From: Pseudomonas cichorii | GTDB lineage: Bacteria > Pseudomonadota > Gammaproteobacteria > Pseudomonadales > Pseudomonadaceae | DNA length: 64,000 nucleotides | Direction: 5' to 3' | NCBI RefSeq assembly: GCF_015471405.1 | Contig: NZ_BLVZ01000012.1 | Location: 1 to 64,000 of the forward strand | In this document: in pieces, positions 32,989-41,740 of the stretch | How the letters are laid out: the number at the start of each line of letters is the position of its first letter | Position numbering within the stretch: position 1 is the stretch's first letter | The notes under the pieces: generated by a model | Told to the model about the DNA's origin: nothing | Seen by the model: only the letters and a program-made list of their open reading frames with translations | The model's database searches: none | Made by a program: the position numbers and the translations under genes

Positions 32989-35900
32989 ATGATCCGGACG
33001 TCTGTCGTCGATGAACAGCGCTTTCGCAAGTTATTGGTTCGTAATGTCAGTCTGCCGCTGGGTGTTGGCGTTTTAAGTGCGTTTTTCTTTGTCTTGCTGA
33101 TCACCTATCTGCTCTCGGTCATCCAATGGGTCGAGCATACGGATCGGGTCATCAATAGCACCAACCGCTCCATGAAACTCTCCATCGACATGGAGACGGG
33201 GATGCGCGGTTTTCTGCTGACCGGCCAGGAAAGCTTTCTTGACCCTTATGAAGTCGCAAGACCTGTGCTCAAGGCAGAGCTGAAAACCCTGGCAGAACTG
33301 GTTGCCGATAACGCGACGCAACTGGATCGTTTTCGCCGACTGGCCACCCTGCATGAGGAGTGGGAGCGTTTCGCTCAGGAGATGATCGATCTGCGTCGTC
33401 AGAGTGGGGATTATCGGACGGCTACCCAGTCAGGGCGTGGCAAGCGTATTACCGATGAAATCCGCTCCGAGTACGATCAGGCCATTTCCATGGAGCAGCA
33501 GTTGCGTCTTGCACGCAATGCCGACGTGACCCGCACGACCATTGCGTCGGTGGTGCTGTACCTGATCTTTGTGCTGACGGTCAGTGGCATCCTCGCTTAC
33601 TTCGGAAGGCGTGATCTGCTTTCTCTTTCAAATACCTACAGCGCAAACCTCAGTCAGCTCGAAGATAACGCTGAGCGCCTGCAGAAGGTCGCCTGGTTGC
33701 GTAATGGTCAGAGCGAACTGGCTGAGCAGGTCCTGGGGCAACTGACTCTCAACACCCTCGGGCTGCATATTCTGCAATTCTTTGCCCAGTACCTGGGCGC
33801 GGTTGTTGCGGCTGTTTATGTTCGCCAGGAGCATGGTGGTCTGCAGCGTGTGGCCTCTTACGGCCTTTCCCGAGAGCAGGAGCAGCAGGAGCAGACAATC
33901 TTCAGCGGTGAGGGCGTTATCGGTCAGGCCGCGCAGCAGAACCGCATCGTCACGCTCAATGAACTGCCCAGCGATTACTTCAAGTACAGCTCGGGTCTGG
34001 GCGAAGGTCTGCCGCGCAGTGTCGTGATCGTGCCCACCACCAATGACGATCAGGTCAATGGTGTGGTCGAACTGGGCTTTCTGCGGGCGCTGACCGACAA
34101 GGACACCGAATTCCTGGAGCTGGTGGCAGCGAATGTAGGGACTTCCATCGAAGCGGCGCGTTATCGCCAGCGCTTGCAGGAAGTCCTGACCGAAACCCAG
34201 CAGCTCAACGAAGAGTTGCAGGTCCAGCAGGAAGAGTTGCGCACCGCCAACGAAGAACTCGAAGAGCAATCGCGCATCCTCAAGGAATCCCAGGCGCATC
34301 TGGAAACCCAGCAGGCCGAGCTTGAGCAGACCAATACCCAACTGGCCGAACAAAGCCAGGCGCTTGAAGACCAGCGCGACATCCTGGACAGCAAGAACGA
34401 AGAGCTGAGCCTGGCCCAGGTTGAGTTGCAGGCCCGTGCCGATGAGCTGCAACGTTCCAGCAAGTACAAGTCCGAATTCCTGGCCAACATGTCCCATGAG
34501 CTGCGCACGCCGCTCAACAGCTCGCTGATCCTGGCCAAGCTGCTGGCTGAAAACCCGACAGAGAACCTCACCGAAGAGCAGGTGAAGTTTGCCGAGTCGA
34601 TCTATTCGGCGGGCAATGACCTGCTGAACCTGATCAATGACATTCTGGATATCTCCAAGGTCGAGGCGGGCAAGCTGGAGGTTCGGCCGGAGAACAGCAG
34701 TGTGTCGCGTCTGGTGGATGGCCTGCGCGGCCTGTTCCAGCCTTTGGCGACCGACAAGAATCTGGACTTCAGCGTGGAGGTGCAACCTGGCACGCCGACC
34801 ATGCTGTTCACCGACCGCCAGCGTCTGGAGCAGATCCTCAAGAACCTGCTGTCCAACGCGATCAAGTTCACCGAGAGCGGTTCTGTCAGCATGATCGTCT
34901 CCCGCCAACCGGGAGCGGGCATTGTGTTTACCGTGCGCGATTCCGGGATCGGGATTGCCCAGGAGCATCAGCAAAGCATTTTCGAGGCCTTCCGTCAGGC
35001 CGACGGCACGACCAACCGTCGTTACGGCGGCACCGGTCTGGGGTTGTCGATTTCCCGCGATCTGGCAGCGTTGCTTGGCGGTTCCATCAGCGTCACCAGC
35101 GCGCCGGGGCAGGGCAGTATTTTCTCTCTGGTGCTGCCGGAGCAATACGTCGATCAAGGGCGTGAAGAGGATGCTGGCGAGCGCTCTGCGATCATTTCCT
35201 CGCCCGTCGTCACGCTGCCGGTTGTGAGCCCGCCCGTTGCCGAGCCTGTGTCGGCAAAACCTCAGCCGACCTTTGCCGATGATCGCCACAAGGCGCCGTT
35301 CAGCGGTCGCTGCATTCTGGTCATCGAGGATGAAGTGTCGTTCGCCCAGATTCTTTTCGATCTGGCCCACGAACTGGGATACGACTGTCTGGTCGCCCAC
35401 GCCGCCGATGACGGCTTCAATCTGGCGGCGCAGTACACTCCCGACGCAATCCTGCTGGACATGCGTCTGCCGGATCACTCCGGGCTGACCGTGCTGCAAC
35501 GCCTCAAGGAACTGGCGCCTACCCGACACATCCCGGTGCATGTGATTTCCGTCGAGGATCGTCAGGAGGCCGCCATGCACATGGGGGCCATCGGCTATGC
35601 CGTGAAGCCGACCACCCGCGAAGAACTCAAGGATGTATTCGCCAGGCTCGAAGCCAAGCTGACCCAGAAGGTCAAGCGCATCCTGCTGGTCGAGGACGAT
35701 GCCTTGCAGCGTGACAGCATCGCGCGTCTGATTGGCGACGATGATATCGAGATCACCGCAGTGGGGTTCGCTCAGGAAGCTCTGGATCTGTTGCGCGAGA
35801 ACATCTACGACTGCATGATCATCGACCTCAAGTTGCCGGACATGCTGGGTAATGAATTGCTCAAGCGCATGTCCACCGAGGACATCCGTGCCTTCCCGCC

Positions 35901-36489
35901 GGTGATCGTTTACACGGGGCGTAACATGACCCGTGACGAAGAAGCCGAGCTGATGAAGTATTCGCGCTCGATCATCATCAAGGGTGCCCGTTCGCCGGAG
36001 CGTCTGCTCGATGAGGTGACGCTGTTTCTGCACAAGATCGAGTCGCAGCTCTCCAACGAGCGCCAGAAAATGCTCAAGACCGCACGCAGCCGTGACAAGG
36101 TCTTCGAGGCGCGCAAGATCCTGGTGGTCGATGACGACGTACGCAATATCTTTGCCCTCACCAGCGCTCTGGAGCACAAGGGTGCCGTGGTCGAGATCGC
36201 TCGCAACGGCCTTGAGGCAATTGCCAGGCTCAACGAGGTCGAGGATATCGATCTGGTGCTGATGGACGTGATGATGCCGGAAATGGATGGTTACGAAGCG
36301 ACTGTCGAGATCCGCAAAGACCCGCGCTGGCGCAAGCTGCCGATCATTGCGGTGACTGCCAAGGCGATGAAGGATGACCAGGAGCGTTGCCTGCAAGCGG
36401 GCTCCAACGATTACCTGGCCAAGCCGATCGATCTTGACCGGCTATTCTCGCTGATCCGGGTCTGGCTGCCGAAAATGGAACGTATTTGA
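32989..36489 (+). CDS. Hybrid histidine kinase: CHASE3-GAF-HisKA-HATPase-REC-REC-REC
   Basis: 1,166 aa from the ATG at 32989 (AGGGAC upstream). Two membrane spans (about 22-46 and 185-207) flank a periplasmic CHASE3 domain. A GAF domain (about 235-390), a long coiled coil of Glu/Gln/Leu repeats (about 395-495) and the kinase core with His503 (NMSHELRTPL) follow; the ATP lid shows DSGIGI and GGTGLGLS. Three receiver domains (from about 785, 905 and 1050) end the chain; REC1 has LLDMRLPD, REC2 IIDLKLPD and REC3 LMDVMMPEMDG. It heads a plus-strand operon with cheR-like, cheB-like and REC-kinase genes. The signal is unknown. Confidence 0.93.
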   Translation: MIRTSVVDEQRFRKLLVRNVSLPLGVGVLSAFFFVLLITYLLSVIQWVEHTDRVINSTNRSMKLSIDMETGMRGFLLTGQESFLDPYEVARPVLKAELKTLAELVADNATQLDRFRRLATLHEEWERFAQEMIDLRRQSGDYRTATQSGRGKRITDEIRSEYDQAISMEQQLRLARNADVTRTTIASVVLYLIFVLTVSGILAYFGRRDLLSLSNTYSANLSQLEDNAERLQKVAWLRNGQSELAEQVLGQLTLNTLGLHILQFFAQYLGAVVAAVYVRQEHGGLQRVASYGLSREQEQQEQTIFSGEGVIGQAAQQNRIVTLNELPSDYFKYSSGLGEGLPRSVVIVPTTNDDQVNGVVELGFLRALTDKDTEFLELVAANVGTSIEAARYRQRLQEVLTETQQLNEELQVQQEELRTANEELEEQSRILKESQAHLETQQAELEQTNTQLAEQSQALEDQRDILDSKNEELSLAQVELQARADELQRSSKYKSEFLANMSHELRTPLNSSLILAKLLAENPTENLTEEQVKFAESIYSAGNDLLNLINDILDISKVEAGKLEVRPENSSVSRLVDGLRGLFQPLATDKNLDFSVEVQPGTPTMLFTDRQRLEQILKNLLSNAIKFTESGSVSMIVSRQPGAGIVFTVRDSGIGIAQEHQQSIFEAFRQADGTTNRRYGGTGLGLSISRDLAALLGGSISVTSAPGQGSIFSLVLPEQYVDQGREEDAGERSAIISSPVVTLPVVSPPVAEPVSAKPQPTFADDRHKAPFSGRCILVIEDEVSFAQILFDLAHELGYDCLVAHAADDGFNLAAQYTPDAILLDMRLPDHSGLTVLQRLKELAPTRHIPVHVISVEDRQEAAMHMGAIGYAVKPTTREELKDVFARLEAKLTQKVKRILLVEDDALQRDSIARLIGDDDIEITAVGFAQEALDLLRENIYDCMIIDLKLPDMLGNELLKRMSTEDIRAFPPVIVYTGRNMTRDEEAELMKYSRSIIIKGARSPERLLDEVTLFLHKIESQLSNERQKMLKTARSRDKVFEARKILVVDDDVRNIFALTSALEHKGAVVEIARNGLEAIARLNEVEDIDLVLMDVMMPEMDGYEATVEIRKDPRWRKLPIIAVTAKAMKDDQERCLQAGSNDYLAKPIDLDRLFSLIRVWLPKMERI

Positions 36490-36529
36490 ATGGCAGTGGC
36501 CCAACCGATTCACTCTTTCAGGTTTTTTC

Positions 36530-37351
36530 ATGGTTCTTGATCGAAACGCTGATATCGAGCTGCGACTGCTGATTGATGCTATTTACCTGAAGTACAGCTA
36601 CGACTTTCGGGATTACTCCGGCGCTTCCATCAAGCGTCGGGTCAGTCATGCCTTGCGCCAGTTCGATTGCAGCACCATCTCCGCCTTGCAGGAGCGGGTG
36701 CTGCATGACCCGGCGGCCTTCATGCAATTGCTGCAGTTCCTGACCATTCCGGTCAGCGAGATGTTTCGTGATCCTTCGCACTTTCTGGCGATTCGCCAGG
36801 AAGTCGTGCCATTGCTCAGAACCTATCCCTCGATAAAGGTCTGGATCGCCGGATGCAGCACAGGGGAGGAGGTTTATTCGATGGCCATCCTGCTGCGCGA
36901 AGAGGGTTTGCTGGAGCGCACCATCATTTACGCCACCGATATCAACCCCAACTCGCTGGAAAAGGCCAAGCAGGGGATCTTCCCCATGGAAAGCGTGCGC
37001 GCCTATGCCGATAACTACCGCAAGGCCGGTGGTCAGCGCGAGCTCTCGGATTACTACACATCGGCCTATGATTACGCGATATTCGACAAGACCCTGCGTG
37101 AAAATGTCACCTTTGCCGATCATAGTCTGGCCACTGACAGCGTGTTTTCCGAAACGCAGCTCATTTCATGCCGTAATGTGCTGATTTACTTCAACAAGAA
37201 CCTTCAGAACCGAACGTTCGGGCTGTTCCATGAGTCGCTGTGCCATCGCGGGTTCCTGGCGCTGGGCAGCAAGGAGACTCTGGATTTCTCCGCGTACAGC
37301 AATGCTTTCGAGACATTGGTGAAGCCGGAACGGATCTACCGGAAAAAATGA
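36530..37351 (+). CDS. CheR-type methyltransferase
   Basis: 273 aa. The N-terminal helical CheR domain (YDFRDYSGASIKRRVSHAL) and the SAM-binding catalytic domain (VWIAGCSTGEEVYSMAI, then YATDINPNSLEKAKQG and SCRNVLIYF) are complete. CheR enzymes methylate Glu side chains of chemoreceptors, but no receptor, CheA or CheW gene lies in the window, so the substrate may be the adjacent kinases or an orphan receptor. The start is 40 bp after the hybrid kinase stop, and the stop overlaps the cheB-like start (ATGA). Confidence 0.92.
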   Translation: MVLDRNADIELRLLIDAIYLKYSYDFRDYSGASIKRRVSHALRQFDCSTISALQERVLHDPAAFMQLLQFLTIPVSEMFRDPSHFLAIRQEVVPLLRTYPSIKVWIAGCSTGEEVYSMAILLREEGLLERTIIYATDINPNSLEKAKQGIFPMESVRAYADNYRKAGGQRELSDYYTSAYDYAIFDKTLRENVTFADHSLATDSVFSETQLISCRNVLIYFNKNLQNRTFGLFHESLCHRGFLALGSKETLDFSAYSNAFETLVKPERIYRKK

Positions 37352-37962
37352 AAACGACGTTCAGTGCCGAGTCGCAGAATTGCCCCCTGCCGGCCGTAGA
37401 TGCCATTGTTGTCGGCGCTTCGGCTGGGGGTGTGGAAGCATTGCTGAAAATATTCAGCTTGCTCAGGCCCGGCTTCCGTCTGCCGATCATTACTGTCCTG
37501 CATCTGCCTGAGGAGCGACGCAGCCAGTTGGCCCATGTGTTCCAGAATCGTCTGGAGATACCGGTCAAGGAAGCTGACGACAAGGAGTCGATTGTGCCGG
37601 GCACGCTGTATTTTGCGCCCGCCGGTTACCACCTGTCGGTTGAAAACGATCAGAGCTTTTCATTGAGCCAGGAAGAGCGTGTGTTTCATTCTCGGCCCAG
37701 CATCGATATCTTGTTCGATTCGGCTGCCGATGCCTTTGGCTCACGCCTTGCGGGCATTTTATTGACCGGTGCCAACAACGATGGCGCGCTCGGATTGGCG
37801 CACATCAAGAGATACGGTGGCTTTACCGTGATCCAGGACCCTGATCAGGCCCTGGCACGTACCATGCCGGAGGCGGCTCTGGCGCTTCATTCGCCCGATT
37901 ACCTTCTGCCTTTGAATGAGATAGGCCAACTGCTGGTCGAGCTGGAACGAATCGCATGCTAA
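37348..37962 (+). CDS. CheB-type methylesterase without a receiver domain
   Basis: 204 aa from the ATG at 37348, which overlaps the cheR stop; longer in-frame starts would overlap cheR extensively. The catalytic triad is visible: Ser25 (GASAGG), His52 (VLHLPEE) and Asp145 (GANNDGA). Normal CheB has an N-terminal receiver that gates the esterase; that domain is missing, so activity would need another form of control, perhaps by the REC-kinase whose gene overlaps by 7 bp. Confidence 0.92.
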   Translation: MKTTFSAESQNCPLPAVDAIVVGASAGGVEALLKIFSLLRPGFRLPIITVLHLPEERRSQLAHVFQNRLEIPVKEADDKESIVPGTLYFAPAGYHLSVENDQSFSLSQEERVFHSRPSIDILFDSAADAFGSRLAGILLTGANNDGALGLAHIKRYGGFTVIQDPDQALARTMPEAALALHSPDYLLPLNEIGQLLVELERIAC

Positions 37963-39137
37963 ATGAAATCCAGGCAAAACTGCTGATAGTCGACGATTTG
38001 CCGGAAAACCTGCTCGCCCTCGAAGCGTTGATAAAGCGCGATGACCGAGAAGTCTACAAGGCTCTTTCGGCAGACGAAGCCTTGTCTCTGCTGCTGCAGC
38101 ACGAATTCGCCCTGGCCATTCTCGACGTGCAGATGCCCGGTATGAACGGTTTTGAGCTGGCCGAGATGATGCGCAGCACCGAGAAGACCAAGAACATCCC
38201 CATCGTGTTTGTCAGTGCGGCAGGGCGTGAGCTCAACTACGCCTTCAAGGGCTATGAAAGCGGCGCAGTGGACTTCCTGCACAAGCCGCTTGATATCCAT
38301 GCGGTCAAGAGCAAGGTCAATGTGTTCGTCGAGCTTTATCGTCAGCGCAAGGCAGTGAAACTGCAGGTCGAGGCACTGGAGCAGAGTCGTCAGGAGCAGG
38401 AGGTGCTGCTCAAGCGCTTGCAGGCGACACAGGGCGAGCTTGAGCATGCGATCCGCATGCGCGATGACTTCATGTCCATCGTTTCCCATGAAGTGCGTAC
38501 GCCACTCAATGGCCTGATCCTTGAAACCCAGCTGCGCAAGCTGCATCTGGCCAAGGACAACGCTTCGGCTTTCACCATGGAAAAACTGCGTGGCATGGTC
38601 GATCGCGACGAGCGCCAGATCCAGAGCCTGATCCGGTTGATCGAAGACATGCTCGATGTGTCCCGTATCCGCACCGGCAAACTGTCGATCCGGCCGAGTG
38701 CTTTTGACCTGAGCGAACTGGTCAGCCAGTTGCTGGAGAACTTCTCCGCCCAGATTACTGCGACCGAATCTACCGTGACCCTGTTTGCCGATGACACGGT
38801 CATTGGTGTCTGGGACGAATTCCGGATAGAGCAGGTGGTGGCCAACCTGCTGACCAACGCCATGCGCTACGGCGCCCGCAAGCCGATTGAAGTGCGTGTG
38901 TACTGTGACAACGGAGAGGCAAGGGTCGAAGTGATCGACCAGGGGATCGGTATTTCCGGGGAAAACCAGAAGCGCATCTTCCAGCAGTTCGAGCGGGTAA
39001 CGGCCAAGCATGCCGTTGCCGGCCTGGGGCTCGGGTTGTTCATCTCCGAACAGATCGTCCTGGCCCATGGCGGCCGGATTGTCGTGGAAAGCGAAGAGGG
39101 CAAGGGCTCGACATTCCGGGTCTGCCTGCCGCTGTAG
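37956..39137 (+). CDS. Histidine kinase with N-terminal receiver
   Basis: 393 aa. The receiver has Asp57 (AILDVQMPGMNG), followed by a coiled coil, HisKA with His178 (IVSHEVRTPL) and a HATPase domain (NLLTNAMRYGA, DQGIGISGENQ, GLGLGLFIS). REC-kinase proteins of this order can receive phosphate from an upstream kinase and pass signals on. It has no membrane span, so it is cytoplasmic. It overlaps the cheB-like gene by 7 bp and ends the tightly packed part of the operon. Confidence 0.92.
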   Translation: MLNEIQAKLLIVDDLPENLLALEALIKRDDREVYKALSADEALSLLLQHEFALAILDVQMPGMNGFELAEMMRSTEKTKNIPIVFVSAAGRELNYAFKGYESGAVDFLHKPLDIHAVKSKVNVFVELYRQRKAVKLQVEALEQSRQEQEVLLKRLQATQGELEHAIRMRDDFMSIVSHEVRTPLNGLILETQLRKLHLAKDNASAFTMEKLRGMVDRDERQIQSLIRLIEDMLDVSRIRTGKLSIRPSAFDLSELVSQLLENFSAQITATESTVTLFADDTVIGVWDEFRIEQVVANLLTNAMRYGARKPIEVRVYCDNGEARVEVIDQGIGISGENQKRIFQQFERVTAKHAVAGLGLGLFISEQIVLAHGGRIVVESEEGKGSTFRVCLPL

Positions 39138-39223
39138 GAGCGAATTCATTCGCGAGGCAGCATTCCAGGCGATGAATTTTTATGGAATGTACTGGCCCTT
39201 CGCTAATGAATTCGTTCCTGCAG
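39134..39223. repeat. REP-like inverted pair
   Basis: GTAGGAGCGAATTCATTCGCGAG at 39134-39156 faces CTTCGCTAATGAATTCGTTCCTG at about 39198-39220, separated by a 41-bp loop. It immediately follows the REC-kinase stop. Confidence 0.7.
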
Positions 39224-39312
39224 AGGTTTGCAAATTTTCGGGAAAAATTAGCGCAACCTCTACAGAGCGCCGTGGTCGTATTGGCAGCTATTTACAGAAC
39301 AAAGGCAGTTCC

Positions 39313-39690
39313 ATGAGCGCTGATGCAGAAAACGTCGTACTAATCGTCGAAGACGAACCCCTGATCTTGATGCTGTTGGCCGACTATCTGTCGGGCGAGG
39401 GCTATCGAGTCTTGCAGGCCACCAACGGCGAGCAGGCGTTCGAGATTCTTGCGACAAAGCCCCATCTGGACCTGATGATCACCGACTATCGCCTGCCAGG
39501 CGGCTTTTCCGGTGTGATGATTGCCGAGCCGGCAGTCAAACTGCGACCTGAACTCAAAGTGATCTTCATCAGCGGCTATCCGGCGGAAATTCTCGATTGC
39601 GACAGCCCGATCACTCGCAAGGCACCGATTCTGGCCAAGCCATTCACCATGGAAACCCTGCATACGCAGATCCAGCGCCTGCTGGCCTGA
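39313..39690 (+). CDS. Single-domain response regulator
   Basis: 125 aa from the ATG at 39313. A much longer in-frame extension overlaps the previous gene and a palindromic repeat and is rejected. Asp58 (MITDYRLPG) is the phosphoacceptor, VEDE the acidic pocket, and Lys is in ILAKPFTME. It resembles receivers paired with hybrid kinases, without an output domain. It lies 175 bp after the REC-kinase and converges on the PAS hybrid kinase. Confidence 0.9.
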   Translation: MSADAENVVLIVEDEPLILMLLADYLSGEGYRVLQATNGEQAFEILATKPHLDLMITDYRLPGGFSGVMIAEPAVKLRPELKVIFISGYPAEILDCDSPITRKAPILAKPFTMETLHTQIQRLLA

Positions 39691-39709
39691 AACGTCCAGA
39701 ATGGAGGCT

Positions 39710-41740
39710 TCAGGCCTCGATCATCTCTCGTACCTTGGATGTCAGGTGATCAAACGCAAAGGGCTTGGTGATCATCTGCATGCCCGTGTCCAGAAACCCC
39801 GAGCGTGCCGCCGCATGTTCGGCATAGCCGGTAATGAACAGCACTTTCAGCTCTGGCCTCAGTTGCCGGGCTATTTCCGCCAGTTGCCGACCGTTCATGC
39901 CGGGCAGGCCGACGTCACTGATCAGCAAGTCAATGCGTTGATCCGACTCCAGAATCGGCACGGCTCCACGGGCATCGCCGGCTTCTATGAAGGCGTACCC
40001 CAGTTCACCGAGCACTGCGCTGACCAAGGCCCGTACGGCTGGATCGTCTTCGACTATAAGTACGGTTTCGCCTTCTTTGGCAAAAAGGGTGTTGCCCTGA
40101 TAGCTCTGCTCGTTTTCAGGCTGATCGCCCTGGAAGCGCGGCAGGAATAACTGCACTGTCGTACCGCGGCCCATTTCGCTCTTGATGGCGACATGACCAT
40201 GAGACTGTTTGCTGAAACCATAAATCATCGACAGCCCGAGCCCTGTGCCCTGGCCGATGGGTTTGGTGGTGAAGAACGGGTCAAAGGCGCGGCTGACCAC
40301 GGCTTCCGGCATGCCACAGCCGTTGTCGCTGACACTCAGTACTACATAGTCGCCCGGCAGAAGGTTTTCATGGGCGTTGGTGAACGACTTGTCCAGCCGC
40401 TGATTGAAGGTCTCGATCTGCAACTGCCCGCCATCGGGCATGGCGTCCCGTGCATTGAGCACCAGGTTGAGCAGGGCATTTTCCAGCTGGTTGGGGTCGG
40501 CCTCGGCGGTCCATAGCTCTGCATGCGGGCGCATGTCCAGGTGAATGCTTTCGTTGAGGCTGCGCTGGATCAATTCGCCCATGGAACTGATCAACTGGTT
40601 CATCTCTACGGGCTTTGAGTCCAGCGACTGGCGTCTGGAAAAGGCCAGCAGACGATGGGTGAGAGCGGCTGCACGGTTGGCGGAGGTCACGCCCAGGTCG
40701 ATCAGGTTGTCGAGGTCCTCGATACGGCCCCGAGCCAGGCGTCGCCTGATCAGCTCAAGGCTGCCGATGATTCCCGTCAGCATATTGTTGAAGTCGTGGG
40801 CGATGCCGCCGGTCAACTGGCCGACAGCCTCCATCTTTTGCGACTGACGCAGGATCTCTTCCTTATGGCGCAACTGCGACGTTCGCTCCTCGACCTGTTG
40901 TTCAAGGGTTTCGTTGAGGCTTCTGAGCTGAGCTTCGGCCTGCTTGCGCTCAGAAATGTCGGAGGTCACTCCGGATAGTGCGCTGACATGGCCGTTCTTG
41001 GCGCGCAGTGCCCGTGCGCGCACATCGACCCAGTTGACCGAGCCGTCGGGCCAGATATCACGGTACTCAATGATGAAATCGACGCCCGTATCCAGGCTGC
41101 GCTGCAAGGCCGATTGCATACGGGGCTGATCTTCGGGGTGAACTGCTTCCAGCCAGTCGTCGTAGGTGAAGTTTTCGTGCTCTTCGCGGCCATAGTGGGC
41201 TTTACTGATGGCCGAGCAGGTCAGTACCAGAAACCCGGTCTCCAGTTGCCATGAACCGAGCCGACCTGCCTTGAGGGCGTTTTGCAAACGCCTTTCACCC
41301 TCCACAAGATCCTCCATGCGTGCCCGAGCCTCGTACTGGCGTCGACGGCCGCGCACGGCCGTGGACACCAGGCTGACCAGAGTGATGGGGTGGAAGGGGC
41401 GTTCCAGGAAAGTGACGTTGCCCAACAGGTTGCCCAGACGTGCCGAAGGGTTCTGGTCCGGGCCGCCATGGTGAGTGAGCAACACGATAGGCAGGTCTGA
41501 CCAGGCGGGCTGGTTGGCCAGAAGGCTCACCAGCGGATCGATATCCGCACCGCGCAGTGCCTCATCGGCAATGATCGCGAGTCCCGCTCCGGCAGCCAGT
41601 TCCTGGCCTAGTTCGTTGAGATCGCGGGCTATGGTTGCTCCATAGCCCGCTTCCTCAAGGATCATTACCGCAATCTGACTGTCACGTCCTCTGGGGGCCA
41701 GAATGACAGCCCGCTCCGATAACAATCCGCTGACACTCAC
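39710..41740 (-). CDS. PAS hybrid histidine kinase with flanking receivers
   Basis: 676 aa. The N-terminus (about 1-130) is receiver-like (AIIADEALRG, TFLERPFHP) but atypical around the phosphoacceptor. A PAS domain (about 150-270) ends in SDISERKQAE, a coiled coil follows, then HisKA with His315 (GGIAHDFNNML), a HATPase (NLVLNARDAM, GQGTGLGLSM) and a C-terminal receiver (LISDVGLPGMNG). No membrane span. The start overlaps the stop of the KaiC-like gene by 4 bp (ATGA), so kinase and ATPase form one operon. Confidence 0.93.
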   Translation of the reverse strand: MSVSGLLSERAVILAPRGRDSQIAVMILEEAGYGATIARDLNELGQELAAGAGLAIIADEALRGADIDPLVSLLANQPAWSDLPIVLLTHHGGPDQNPSARLGNLLGNVTFLERPFHPITLVSLVSTAVRGRRRQYEARARMEDLVEGERRLQNALKAGRLGSWQLETGFLVLTCSAISKAHYGREEHENFTYDDWLEAVHPEDQPRMQSALQRSLDTGVDFIIEYRDIWPDGSVNWVDVRARALRAKNGHVSALSGVTSDISERKQAEAQLRSLNETLEQQVEERTSQLRHKEEILRQSQKMEAVGQLTGGIAHDFNNMLTGIIGSLELIRRRLARGRIEDLDNLIDLGVTSANRAAALTHRLLAFSRRQSLDSKPVEMNQLISSMGELIQRSLNESIHLDMRPHAELWTAEADPNQLENALLNLVLNARDAMPDGGQLQIETFNQRLDKSFTNAHENLLPGDYVVLSVSDNGCGMPEAVVSRAFDPFFTTKPIGQGTGLGLSMIYGFSKQSHGHVAIKSEMGRGTTVQLFLPRFQGDQPENEQSYQGNTLFAKEGETVLIVEDDPAVRALVSAVLGELGYAFIEAGDARGAVPILESDQRIDLLISDVGLPGMNGRQLAEIARQLRPELKVLFITGYAEHAAARSGFLDTGMQMITKPFAFDHLTSKVREMIEA

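Noticed and set aside
33628-36396. 922-aa minus-strand frame opposite the hybrid kinase
   Set aside because: It is an antisense shadow of a GC-rich gene; the sense frame has complete kinase and receiver motifs while the antisense frame is His/Gln/Leu-rich without a recognisable domain.
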